From positions 372,001 to 436,000 of the forward strand of contig JAQPZY010001558.1 of the NCBI GenBank assembly GCA_029931535.1: a DNA stretch of 64,000 bases. Reading direction: 5' to 3'. The position numbers and the translations under genes are program-made. The DNA comes from Margaritifera margaritifera. Taxonomy: Eukaryota > Mollusca > Bivalvia > Unionida > Margaritiferidae. The notes under the pieces are model-generated. The model did no database searches, had not been told where the DNA came from, and saw nothing but the letters and a program-made list of their open reading frames with translations. Shown here in pieces: positions 1 through 9,875 of the stretch. Numbering within the stretch: position 1 is the first letter of the stretch; each line of letters begins with the position of its first letter.

Positions 1-1842
1 CATGGGGGTTTCTCCCATCTGTTTGTTTAGTGTGTTGACTCACAGGATTAATGCAATAAACTCAGCAAGGGGTGGCATAAATCTCACTATGGCTGCAATA
101 AAATCCATGATCGAGTTCCATTAGATTGAGTGGACATCTGCTATGCTTAGTCGACATCCACCAGACATAGTAGACATCCACTTTTTGTAGTGGACACTTA
201 ATCCCTTGCCTACAGTGTCCACATCCATGGCATTGAGTGGGCAATCTGAATGCATATATTGTAGTAAATAATGAAGATTAATTCAGATTATGGAGATAAC
301 ACGAGGAAACAATTTATAAGTCTGTCAAATTTCTGTAACCTACTGCTTTTCACTGTGGCAAGATAAGTATTACTGATTTGGAAACTTGGTATGTTATCAA
401 GATACTGTGAGATACTGCCAAGACTTGTATTTGTTTTAATATTAAATCAAATTATATGCAAATGATTTCAAAACATACTAAAATCTACTAAAATTATGAG
501 TCACTTTCAACCAACTGACAGCTGGTCTCATAACCAGAATGGACTTATCAACATCACAGTGTGGACTATGACTACTTTCACAGGTGAAGACCTTAGAAAT
601 ATGACAACTTCCTATGAATTGGGAAAAATCATCAATTGCGGGATAGAAAGTGAGAAACTATCCTTTACAAAATTGCTGAAAAGCAAAACTTTTTTAAATA
701 AGGAAATTTCTATACATTTTATATTCAATAAAACCAGTTTGTCACAAGCAGTTTTCCTCTAAATATATGCCAGCTATGAATAATTTAATATAATCAGGGC
801 TTGGCATCAACAATAATCCATTTTCCCCAAGACAAATGAAATGTGCCATTAGAAAAACTTAATTCTGAAGCTGTTTGCTCCATGGATAAACTCCCAGCAG
901 TCTTTCCAGCAGTCCTGATTTTTCAGACTTTTCCTACCTTTTTGTCAGACTCCCTAATTTTCCCTATTTTTTCCAAAATGGCCCAAGTATCCCAACATTT
1001 TTAAAAAAATTTTATGTTGAAAATTGATTAGACACTGCATGAATGGCTGTATCAAAGTGAATTCAGATATGAAGTGGAACTGGGTGTTTAAGAAGATAGA
1101 AGAAACCTGGACTAAAGAAGCAGCTAGTATGTGAGTAAGAGCATGCTTTTGTTCAAGTTTACAAAAATTAATTAAAGTTTTATTTTTTCAGTAATTTCCA
1201 TAAATTTTATACTATTTTTCTTTTTAAAATATACTTTTTTTCCCCTTACTTTTTAAAGTAAAAAGTACACCTATTTTTTCCCTGCCTTTTCATATGGGTT
1301 GCTGGAAAGACTGTCCCAGGCATGCTGAATATTCTATGAATCCTTATTTGTTTTTCCTCATTTTCATATTTGACTTTGATTTGGCAAAGTTATACAGACT
1401 TGAATTAGTATCTTCTAATGGTACAGTGGTGTTCTTTACTGCACAAATTGTCATCTCTACTAGTATGGGCAGCAAGATAATGAATTTAGAAAAGGAAACT
1501 TCACTATGCCCTTGTCCAAATTGTAAAGTTTGTCTTAAATGTACAATAGGATCCATTCCCCAATCCACAAATTTAAGTATCCATGAAAATGTTATTTTTG
1601 CTTAACCACGAAAATTGAACCCATGAAAATGAATTAATTTATGGTAAAGTAGAATATGTCTTGAAAGATCACCCCTTGTGCCAGAAAATTATGGTCTCTC
1701 AAGACGGGTGGTCTCTCCTAACAGGTTATAACACTATATAATCAATAAATCTGTGCATTAAAACTCTGGTCTCTCAAGATGTGTGGTATCTCATAGCAGT
1801 GGTCTTTCAAGACAAGTTTTACTTTATTCCCTTATGATAAGT
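1..1842. other. Intron or upstream sequence, no exon found
   Basis: AT-rich DNA. Around 125-225 there are loosely repeated TGGACATCC-type words. Around 1675-1815 GGTCTCTCAAGA-type phrases recur three to four times. I looked for the exon that should precede the one at 3000 (helices 1-2 with an SSFFWGY-like motif ending in phase 0) and did not find it. Confidence 0.5.
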
Positions 1843-1978
1843 GGTAGTTCATCTTATGTTTCATAACCTTGGTACTGGTAGTTCATCTTATGTTTCATAA
1901 CCTTGGTACTGGTAGTTCATCTTATGTTTCATAACCTTGGTACTGGTAGTTCATCTTATGTTTCATAACCTTGGTACT
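1843..1978. repeat. 34-bp minisatellite, four copies
   Basis: Unit begins GGTAGTTCATCTTATG and repeats every 34 bases, four times with no differences that I can see, followed by a short partial copy. Identical units suggest recent expansion. Confidence 0.9.
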
Positions 1979-2622
1979 GGTAATGCTTGTTGATACCACT
2001 CAAATATTAAAGGCACTAGGAATTATAGTCCAATCTCCCATAATGATCACCTGCCTTTAGCAATCATCTAAATTTCCCAGCCAGCTTGTGCATTTCACTT
2101 AAGCAAGGGATTTTTCTTGGTCTGCAGAAGTGGGGTCTGGGGACCAAGTAATTGGGAAATTGGTAAAGAAATTAACTAAATTGGGAGTGTTTTAAGTGAG
2201 AGGAAATTAGGCCCAGTTGTGTCTCCAATGCTTTGTGTTTTATAACTGTGGTTGTTTTATCTTTGAATAAGATTAGAAGCATTTCAAGATAAGTGTCTCC
2301 TTTTAATTATTCTGAATTGGGCGTTTACTGGTCAAATTAGGAAAATAAATATAATTTTAGGTTTGGAATTGTGGCCAGCATTTGGCCCCAAAATTAAATG
2401 AGACCAGTCCCTGTCATATATTTTACTGTACCTCCCTTTCATCAGTTACGTCCCTTATATGACTATTTTGTAAATCCCAAGGGTGGCAGCATTAGTGAGA
2501 GGTTGCACTGTGTAACCTTGGTTTATTCAGTATTTCAGTTTTCCTTGTGCATGTACAACAAGGAATCCTGATTCCAAAAAGATCTCTGTTACTTGTGATA
2601 AATCCCTTTGAAAACTCTATGC

Positions 2623-2759
2623 CAGGGGTGTCAAACTTATTTGCTATGGTGGGCCAGATTTGATATAAATAATAATAAAAAATAATGAATAATAATAATA
2701 ATAAATAATGAGTCTGGAGGGCCGTATCTGGCCCACGGGTTATATGTTTGACACCCCTG
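2623..2759. mobile_element. hAT-type MITE with 8-bp target duplication
   Basis: A 137-bp element whose ends are a 14-bp perfect inverted repeat (CAGGGGTGTCAAAC). It is flanked by CTCTATGC (2615-2622) and CTCTTTGC (2760-2767), an 8-bp target duplication with one mismatch, as expected for hAT transposons. The centre is an AATAAT-rich stretch. It has no coding capacity. Confidence 0.85.
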
Positions 2760-2999
2760 CTCTTTGCACTTGTCAACTGCTGTTGCAAGAAACTTTGAGA
2801 TTACAGTGGATTCCCTCTTACTATGAAAAGGTTGCCTTGTAAAAGGGGTGATCTCTAACACAAGGGACAGAATGGTAAAAATAGAACTATTTTTTTGTTG
2901 GGCAATGTGGCCTGCATTAGAGGTGGACTCTCTGGAGAGGGGTATGTCATGAAGGGGACCACTGTACTATTATCATTGGCATTTATGATTCTGTTTCAG

Positions 3000-3159
3000 G
3001 TTATTGGAGGCAGTGCAGCAAAGAAGTATGGCGGAAAGAAAATTCTTCTTTTATCAGTATTGCTGTGGTCCTTGTCAACATTTATTGTTCCATTCTTTGC
3101 TCATTCAATATATGCTCTGACACTTTCCCGTGTGGTGCTTGGACTTGGAGAGGGTATAG
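3000..3159 (+). CDS. SLC17A9/PHT4-like MFS anion transporter, first exon visible in window
   Basis: This exon starts right after a pyrimidine-AG acceptor (TTTCAG, ends 2999) in phase 0 and ends in phase 1 before GTATGA. It encodes 53 residues plus one base: a V-I-G-G...G-G-K-K loop, a hydrophobic helix (ILLLSVLLWSLSTFIVPFFA) and the S-R-V-V-L-G-L-G-E-G-I-G stretch typical of SLC17 transporters around transmembrane segments 3-4. SLC17 proteins are 12-helix membrane carriers that move organic anions, nucleotides or phosphate, driven by membrane potential or ion gradients. The seven exons found total 1032 nt (343 residues and stop) and join in frame. The family is usually about 400-500 residues, so the N-terminus with helices 1-2 lies upstream of the window. 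SLC17A9 (vesicular nucleotide transporter) or a plant-ANTR/PHT4-like paralogue are the best family guesses; substrate is not decidable from sequence. Confidence 0.88.
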
Positions 3160-3509
3160 GTATGAAAGTGATTTTTTATTGGCCTCTTTTAAATTTGTAT
3201 TTTTGCTTTTCAGAACACTTATAATAACAGGTCTTACACCTTTGATATCAGTAACTACTGACCCCACATTAAATTAGTTCTTCATACTGTTACTTGTGAG
3301 AAATCAAATATATATTATACATAAATAAGAAACCTTACAATCAATGATATTGTATAATGGCGTCATGGTCCTGAACTCATAACTGTCTAGTCTTTTGATC
3401 CAGAGTGTTACACTCTACTGGTATTGCTAAACCACACACAACTGATATGTAAGAGGCATCAATTTCTGTTGCTTTTGTGGCCACAGGTATAATAATCACT
3501 TATGAACAG
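3160..3509 (+). other. Intron segment before the LTR element
   Basis: Plain AT-rich intron between the donor at 3160 and the left LTR. I see no exon, repeat or hairpin of note. Confidence 0.6.
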
Positions 3510-4236
3510 TGTTACGACTCTATGGTCTAAGAAAAATGTAACAGAAAGAAAGTGAAACCAACAAATCAAGTAAAAATCAACAAGCAATTTATTACTAGAT
3601 AATTAAAATGAAAAATCAAAAAGTCACTTACAGTAATGTGTTTATGTATCCTAATAATCCAATAAGAATGATTGTTCTAATCACAAGTCCTAAATATAGA
3701 ATGTGTCCTTGAATGTTATTATGTGCTAATGGTCTCCAAAGTCCTGATGTACTAGAAATCTTGAGGCGCTGATGTCAAAATGAAGTATTCCAAAATCTCT
3801 GAATAAGTTCACATAAATTCCAAAATTGTCAATCAAAATCCAAAAGTTTATGAGCACTGTAATAATCCAATGAATAATTAAAATAATTCCTCTCTTAGAA
3901 TTTGGAATGAATTTTCACAACTGCAATAGCTCTTTACAAGACTGATGGTAATGTCGAACTGAACAAAATGTCTACCAAACATGATATATATAAAGATTGG
4001 TCACATGACAGAATGTTCAAGAATGTGAGTCATCTTAATGGAATTCTAACTGTAAACAAAATCAACCTTGACCTTCAAATTGAGAAAACATATTGATCAA
4101 AACAACCTAATTCAAGGACACTAGTTATACATGTTTTTCCTAACAAACATAAAGATTTAAGCAAATATTAAAGTGAAGAAACATTTATAACCTCCCAAAA
4201 CACATATACAACATTATATAAACATCATACATAACA
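3510..4236 (-). repeat. 3' LTR of the Gmr1-type element
   Basis: 727 bp, the downstream LTR of the element. It has the same length and same sequence as 8445-9171 as far as I can read. It is preceded on the element strand by the purine tract GAGGGGAGG (complement of 4237-4245), the expected plus-strand primer site. Confidence 0.93.
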
Positions 4237-4245
4237 CCTCCCCTC
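4237..4245 (-). other. Polypurine tract
   Basis: GAGGGGAGG on the element strand, directly abutting the 3' LTR start (TGTTA). This is the standard position for plus-strand DNA priming in LTR retrotransposons. Confidence 0.7.
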
Positions 4246-4374
4246 ATAAAGAAAAAGAAAGATTTATATAATAAAGCTTTCTTTTGAATATACATCTAAT
4301 ACTACAATAACCAAAATTACATAAGAACATGTTTTACGATACTGGATTTAATTACATCAAGCAATATTACATTT

Positions 4375-7300
4375 CTAGGCACGTGAGAGTGCATCTGCAA
4401 TCACATTGTCTTTTCCTCTGATGTGTCTAATGTCAATGTTATATTCCTGCAATATCAAACTCCATCTCAACAATCTCCGATTTTTGTCTTTCATTTTGTT
4501 GATGAAAGTAAGGGGATTGTGATCACTGTACACAATAATTGGAGAAAGAGCTGAGGTAACATACACTTCAAAATGCTGTAAAGCCAATATCAAAGCCAAA
4601 CATTCCTTCTCAATTGTGGAATAATTTTTCTGGTGTTTTAGTTTTTTAGAAAAATAACACACAGGGTGATCCACACCACTTTTGTCTTCCTGAATCAATA
4701 CTCCACCAACTCCTACATCACTTGCATCAACAGATAATTTAAATGATTGGCTAAAATTTGGTGCAGAAAGAACTGGTGCATTCTTAAGCATGGCCTTTAA
4801 CTTGTCAAAAGATTCCTGACACTTGTCAGACCAACAAAATTTGGTTTTCTTACTCAATAAACTTGTCAAAGGTTCAGCAATTTTGGAAAAATTGGAACAA
4901 AATTTCCGATAATATCCAGCCATACCTAGAAATCGCATCAGTTGCTTTTTACAAATTGGAACTTGAAATTCAGAGATAGCTTTGACCTTAGCTTCTATAG
5001 GTTTAACTTGACCTTGTCCCACAATATGTCCTAAAAATGTGACACAAGCATGGCAAAACTCACTTTTGCTCAAATTAATTGTCAGATTCGCATCACTGAG
5101 TCGATCGAAGAATTTTCGAATGGTTTCCAAATGATCTTCCCAGGTGTTGTTGTAGATAATGACGTCATCGATATAAGCGTCACAATTATCAAGACCAAAT
5201 GTTATCATGTTCATCAGACGTTGAAACGTTGCAGGCGAATTTTTCATTCCAAACGGCATGACTTTATATTGATAAAGTCCATCTGGAGTTGCAAATGCTG
5301 AAATTTCTTTTGCCCTTTCCGTCAGTGGAATTTGCCAGAATCCTTTTAAAAGGTCAAACTTGGTGACATATTCCGCATTTCCAATTTTATCAATGCAATC
5401 GTCCATTCTTGGGATTGGAAATGAATCAGTTTTGGTGACACTGTTGACTTTTCTATAGTCAGTACACATACGGAATGTATTATCTGGCTTGGGAACAAGA
5501 ATACATGGTGAACTCCAGTTACTTTTACTTGGTTCTATGAAATCATTCTCCAGTAGATACTGAATTTCTTTCTTCAAATAGTTCTGTTTGAGAGGATTCA
5601 TCCTATAAGGATGCTGTTTCACAGGCGCAGAATCTACAATGTCAACGTCATGATAAATTTTACTTGTTCGTGTTGGAACATCAGGAAACAAGTGCTCATA
5701 GTCATGTAATAGCTGTTTTAGTTCATTTCCTTCCTGTTGTTGTAGATGTGAAAGTTTCTGGTCTAGGTTGTTCAATATTTCTGAATTCCGAAGATTGGTT
5801 ATACCAGAGTCACTATAGTCTGATCGTATTCCATCGTTGATATCTTCACTGTGTGGGACAGGTACAACTAAATTAACTGAATAATTAGCTGAGCTATCTC
5901 TGTCAAAATATTCCTTTAACATATTTATATGACAAAGTTGTTTCTGTTTCCGTCTCCCAGGAGTGTTAATGATATAATTTAAGTCATTTACTTTCTTTTC
6001 AATGGTATAAGGACCAAAAAATTTAGCCTGAAGAGGATTCTGAGGTATGGGAAAGAGAGCCAGAACTTTGTCACCAGGTTTAAAACTCCTTTCCTGTGAA
6101 TTTCTGTCATACCTTAATTTCATATTTGACTGAGTAGTGTGAAGATTAGTTCTTGCTACTTCACAGGCCTTTGACAACTTGTATTTGAAATCAGAAACAT
6201 AATCAAGAAGATTAATCTTTGCGTCTTCATTTGAAAGAAGTCTCTCTTTCAATAATTTCAATGGTCCACGGACAGTATGACCAAAAACTAGTTCAAAGGG
6301 ACTAAAACCCAACGACTCTTGAACTGATTCCCTAACAGCAAACAACAACAAATGAACACCCTCATCCCAATCCTTTTCTGTATCAAAGCAATATGATCGA
6401 ATCATATTCTTCAAAGTTTGATGAAATCTTTCCAAAGCACCTTGACTTTCAGGGTGATAGGCAGAAGATTTAAACTGTTGGATGCCTAATTCATGCATAA
6501 CTTGTTGGAAAATTCCAGACATAAAATTTGACCCTTGATCTGACTGGACAGATTTGGGAAGGCCAACAAGTGTAAAAAACTTCACCAAAGCTTTCACAAT
6601 AGTTTTAGTTTTTATATTTCTCAGAGGAATTGCCTCTGGAAATCTTGTAGATGCACACATGATGGTCAACAAGTATTGGTTGCCTAACTTGGTTTTAGGT
6701 AAAGGACCAACACAGTCTACCATTATTCTACTAAATGGTTCATCAAATGCAGGAATAGGTTGCAGATGAGCCTTAGGTATCTTCTGATTGGGTTTTCCTA
6801 CCATTTGACAAGTGTGACAAGATCTGCAGTATTTAGAAACATCACTTTTGAGTTTCGGCCAATAAAAATGATTCAAGATCTTGTGATAAGTCTTACGGAC
6901 TCCTAAATGACCAGCCAAAGGAGTTTCATGGGCTAAATTAAGAATTTCCTGTCGATATGACTTAGGAACAACAATTTGATAGCTCACTGACCACTCGTCA
7001 CCAGCGGGTACATCAGGTGGTCTCCATTTCCTCATAAGGACCCCATTTTTCACAAAGTAACACACTGGAACTTGTGTGGCTTCAGTTTCACTAATAGCCC
7101 TCTGAAACAAACAAGATATCTCGGGATCTTGCTCCTGTTCAACGACAAGAGATTGTCGTTTGTCATCCTGAGTAGGACAAAGAGAATGAGTTGCCAAAAG
7201 AGGATCACTGTGATCAATACCATTTGATTGATCAATACCTGAGGAAAAGGTGACCTCATCAAAAAACTGACCAATGCATGTGTCAGCTAAAGGAATAATA

Positions 7301-8280
7301 TCCTGATCAACATCAATCTCAAGAGCTCTTTTTGCCATAGCTCTAGTAACTGCACAAGCAGGGTACAAATCAGGGATTTCAGTTTCGACAGGATCAACTT
7401 TCTGATCCAAACAAGGCTTGTCAGTTACAAGTGGATTAACCACAACCTTATCTCCAGCTAGGTCATTGCCTAGTAATAAATGAACACCCTCTATGGGTAA
7501 AGAAGTCACTGCCCCAACAGTCACAGGTCCAGAAACTAAGTCTGATGCCAAATTTACACAATGAAGAGGAACATTTACAAAGCCGCACTCTACTCCCTGA
7601 ACAAGAACACTTTCACTTGAAGAAGACTCCTCAGACAAAGGCAAAATACCTGATAATAAAAGACTCTGAGAAGCTCCAGTGTCCCTTAATATTTTAATTG
7701 GGATAGGTTTGGCAGAATCACCAATAAGTGATATAGAACCTTCTGACATGAATGGTTCATAAGCCTCTAAAATAGAATCAGACTGGGGTTTGTTTGACCC
7801 AACAAATGTATTGCTTTCAATACAAGACCGTGACCTTGACCTCGTAGAAATAAGAGCATTTGGAAAAGCTCTGTCTTTACTCTGTTGCTTATTTTTCAAC
7901 TTGAAGCAATCAGAAATAACGTGCCCTTTCGTTTTACAATAAGTGCACGTAGGAAGAGATAAGGATTTCTGATCAGTCTTATCAGATGTTTGATTCCTAA
8001 CAGTTGTGCTGTTGTGAAATTTGGAAGTACTCGAATGAGATTGAAATGGTTTTTTACCAGAAAACTGCTGAGAGGACGACTTATTGCCAAATGAAATTTT
8101 GTGAGTCAAGGAATAATCATCAGCCATACGAGCAGCATTTTCCAAAGTTTCCACTTTCTGCTCGTCAAGATAGGTTTTAACATCACTATGGATGCACCTC
8201 TTGAACTCTTCAATTGACTTTCTCATGCACTCTATCCCCTCCCGCAGAGGTTTTATGAAATTCTGAACATTAGATGCCAT
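4375..8280 (-). CDS. Gmr1-type Gag-Pol polyprotein (short Gag, PR, IN, RT, RNase H)
   Basis: A single 1301-residue ORF without stops or frameshifts. Residues 1-65 resemble only the C-terminal end of a Gypsy Gag capsid (LDEQKVETLENAARMADDYS). A C-x2-C-x4-H-x4-C zinc knuckle is at 112-125 and the aspartic protease D-T-G-A at 200-203. Integrase follows: zinc site H451, H458, C488, C491; catalytic D522, D581, E617 (D-x35-E spacing between the last two); and an F-G-P-Y motif at 755-758 of a GPY/F module. RT spans about 865-1110 with D976 and Y-I-D-D at 1036-1039. RNase H spans about 1180-1300 with D1185, E1224, D1253, D1296. All catalytic residues are present. It makes the machinery for cytoplasmic reverse transcription and genomic integration. 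The start Met at 8280 is 164 bases from the 5' LTR. The capsid appears mostly missing, so this copy may depend on Gag from others. Confidence 0.95.
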   Translation of the reverse strand: MASNVQNFIKPLREGIECMRKSIEEFKRCIHSDVKTYLDEQKVETLENAARMADDYSLTHKISFGNKSSSQQFSGKKPFQSHSSTSKFHNSTTVRNQTSDKTDQKSLSLPTCTYCKTKGHVISDCFKLKNKQQSKDRAFPNALISTRSRSRSCIESNTFVGSNKPQSDSILEAYEPFMSEGSISLIGDSAKPIPIKILRDTGASQSLLLSGILPLSEESSSSESVLVQGVECGFVNVPLHCVNLASDLVSGPVTVGAVTSLPIEGVHLLLGNDLAGDKVVVNPLVTDKPCLDQKVDPVETEIPDLYPACAVTRAMAKRALEIDVDQDIIPLADTCIGQFFDEVTFSSGIDQSNGIDHSDPLLATHSLCPTQDDKRQSLVVEQEQDPEISCLFQRAISETEATQVPVCYFVKNGVLMRKWRPPDVPAGDEWSVSYQIVVPKSYRQEILNLAHETPLAGHLGVRKTYHKILNHFYWPKLKSDVSKYCRSCHTCQMVGKPNQKIPKAHLQPIPAFDEPFSRIMVDCVGPLPKTKLGNQYLLTIMCASTRFPEAIPLRNIKTKTIVKALVKFFTLVGLPKSVQSDQGSNFMSGIFQQVMHELGIQQFKSSAYHPESQGALERFHQTLKNMIRSYCFDTEKDWDEGVHLLLFAVRESVQESLGFSPFELVFGHTVRGPLKLLKERLLSNEDAKINLLDYVSDFKYKLSKACEVARTNLHTTQSNMKLRYDRNSQERSFKPGDKVLALFPIPQNPLQAKFFGPYTIEKKVNDLNYIINTPGRRKQKQLCHINMLKEYFDRDSSANYSVNLVVPVPHSEDINDGIRSDYSDSGITNLRNSEILNNLDQKLSHLQQQEGNELKQLLHDYEHLFPDVPTRTSKIYHDVDIVDSAPVKQHPYRMNPLKQNYLKKEIQYLLENDFIEPSKSNWSSPCILVPKPDNTFRMCTDYRKVNSVTKTDSFPIPRMDDCIDKIGNAEYVTKFDLLKGFWQIPLTERAKEISAFATPDGLYQYKVMPFGMKNSPATFQRLMNMITFGLDNCDAYIDDVIIYNNTWEDHLETIRKFFDRLSDANLTINLSKSEFCHACVTFLGHIVGQGQVKPIEAKVKAISEFQVPICKKQLMRFLGMAGYYRKFCSNFSKIAEPLTSLLSKKTKFCWSDKCQESFDKLKAMLKNAPVLSAPNFSQSFKLSVDASDVGVGGVLIQEDKSGVDHPVCYFSKKLKHQKNYSTIEKECLALILALQHFEVYVTSALSPIIVYSDHNPLTFINKMKDKNRRLLRWSLILQEYNIDIRHIRGKDNVIADALSRA

Positions 8281-8420
8281 TGTAAATGCTTGTTGGTTTC
8301 ACACAAAAAAATTTCTCTATTAAAAATCTTTGCCAAAGACAAAAAAAATTCAGAGACAAAATCAATATGAATTTCAAAGGTAAATTTAATATCTCTAATA
8401 TGCTTTAATGAAATTCAGAT

Positions 8421-8439
8421 CCCAGATGACGAGCCCTCA
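8421..8439 (-). other. Putative primer-binding site
   Basis: Five bases inside the 5' LTR the minus strand reads TGAGGGCTCGTCATCTGGG. It resembles a tRNA-Pro-type primer site (TGGGGGCTCGTCCGGGA) with a second-position change and a small insertion. The + strand just before it also looks like a tRNA T-arm and acceptor stem. The primer assignment is inference. Confidence 0.5.
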
Positions 8440-8444
8440 ATTTC

Positions 8445-9171
8445 TGTTACGACTCTATGGTCTAAGAAAAATGTAACAGAAAGAAAGTGAAACCAACAAA
8501 TCAAGTAAAAATCAACAAGCAATTTATTACTAGATAATTAAAATGAAAAATCAAAAAGTCACTTACAGTAATGTGTTTATGTATCCTAATAATCCAATAA
8601 GAATGATTGTTCTAATCACAAGTCCTAAATATAGAATGTGTCCTTGAATGTTATTATGTGCTAATGGTCTCCAAAGTCCTGATGTACTAGAAATCTTGAG
8701 GCGCTGATGTCAAAATGAAGTATTCCAAAATCTCTGAATAAGTTCACATAAATTCCAAAATTGTCAATCAAAATCCAAAAGTTTATGAGCACTGTAATAA
8801 TCCAATGAATAATTAAAATAATTCCTCTCTTAGAATTTGGAATGAATTTTCACAACTGCAATAGCTCTTTACAAGACTGATGGTAATGTCGAACTGAACA
8901 AAATGTCTACCAAACATGATATATATAAAGATTGGTCACATGACAGAATGTTCAAGAATGTGAGTCATCTTAATGGAATTCTAACTGTAAACAAAATCAA
9001 CCTTGACCTTCAAATTGAGAAAACATATTGATCAAAACAACCTAATTCAAGGACACTAGTTATACATGTTTTTCCTAACAAACATAAAGATTTAAGCAAA
9101 TATTAAAGTGAAGAAACATTTATAACCTCCCAAAACACATATACAACATTATATAAACATCATACATAACA
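8445..9171 (-). repeat. 5' LTR of the Gmr1-type element
   Basis: 727 bp, the right copy on the + strand but upstream for the element. By eye it is identical to 3510-4236 along its whole length. It has the short terminal inverted repeat TGTTA/TAACA and should hold the element's promoter; I could not assign a TATA box with confidence. Confidence 0.93.
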
Positions 9172-9295
9172 ACAGTTAGCAATGAAATGTGTTAGTTTTA
9201 AGAGTGTTTTACAAAATTGTATAGTTTTTGTTGCCTCTGAAAAGAAAATGCATAATTGTTTTACAGTTGTCAAATGGTTACAGATTAGATTTACT

Positions 9296-9484
9296 GTATA
9301 TACTCGTGTATAAACTGGGTCCAAATGCAAACAGCATAGACCCAGATCTGCCATCGCATAATACGCCGGCAGATCAGGGTCTATATTGTTTGTTCTGCTG
9401 ATTAGTCCTTACAAACTGCATAGACCCAGATCTGGGTCTATGCAGTTTGCTGTTGGTATCGGTTTATAGGCGAGTATATATGGT
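9296..9484. mobile_element. MITE, ACTCG family copy 1
   Basis: Ends are inverted: left reads TATATACTCGTGTATAAAC and right reads the complement of TATATACTCGCCTATAAAC. Inside are two further palindromes built from CATAGACCCAGATCTG. Three clear relatives occur at 29243, 52237 and 53192. No coding capacity. Confidence 0.8.
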
Positions 9485-9597
9485 AGACTTAAATTATAAG
9501 TTATTCAGATATGACAATAGTACTCCAATTATTATAATTAATCACAATATACAATTATAATTAATCCCAATATACAATTCAGAAGTTAAAATTCAGT

Positions 9598-9665
9598 GTT
9601 GCAGTATCCCATTGAGTAACACAAAAAAGGCTATGTTGCAGTATCCCATTGAGTAACACAAAGGC
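9598..9665. repeat. Short tandem duplication
   Basis: GTTGCAGTATCCCATTGAGT and the following bases occur twice in a row with a spacing of about 37 bases. Confidence 0.7.
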
Positions 9666-9748
9666 AATAGGCAGGTCTTAAAATGACTGAGTGCCAAATC
9701 ATTGACCAATGCAAACAGTAATTTCTGCTGTAAATGTTTTTTTTTCAG

Positions 9749-9861
9749 GCCTACCAACTATTTATCACATTTTCTCTCATGCCATTCCATGTGAAGAAAG
9801 ATCAAGAGCTTTTGGTTACCTTGTTGCATTGGGATCTATTGGACAAACAATTGCAATTGTG
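9749..9861 (+). CDS. SLC17-like transporter, exon 2 of those visible
   Basis: A long T tract and CAG acceptor (ends 9748) precede a phase-1 start; the donor is GTGAGT at 9862 with phase 0. The first two bases complete a Gly codon with the previous exon, giving G-E-G-I-G-L-P-T-I-Y-H. The exon encodes about 38 residues: the cytoplasmic P-C-E-E-R-S-R-A-F-G turn conserved in SLC17/MFS proteins, then a helix (YLVALGSIGQTIAIV). It lies 6.6 kb from the previous exon because of the LTR retrotransposon in the intron. Loss or frame change of this exon would break the transporter; none is seen. Confidence 0.9.
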
Positions 9862-9875
9862 GTGAGTTAGCTCTA

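Larger units (their letters stand above)
3510..9171 (-). mobile_element. Gmr1-type Ty3/Gypsy LTR retrotransposon, full length
   Basis: A 5662-bp element on the minus strand, inside the first complete SLC17 intron and antisense to the gene. It has two 727-bp LTRs, each starting TGTTA and ending TAACA. A 4-bp ACAG flanks both sides (3506-3509 and 9172-9175). A primer-binding-site-like sequence lies next to the 5' LTR and a purine tract next to the 3' LTR. One long ORF encodes zinc knuckle, protease, integrase, RT and RNase H in that order. Integrase ahead of RT is known for Ty1/Copia and, among Ty3/Gypsy-like elements, for the Gmr1 group; the RT, RNase H and GPY-type integrase C-terminus are Gypsy-like. 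LTR identity points to very recent insertion. Confidence 0.93.

Noticed and set aside
2895..3224. 109-codon + strand frame starting with Met
   Set aside because: Only 3000-3159 is exon; the part before it contains a splice acceptor and the part after it a donor. The Met at 2895 is intronic.
7050..7274. Short frames overlapping the Gmr1-type ORF (7050-7274, 7896-8090, 5050-5301, 6554-6769)
   Set aside because: Shadows in other frames of the 1301-codon ORF.
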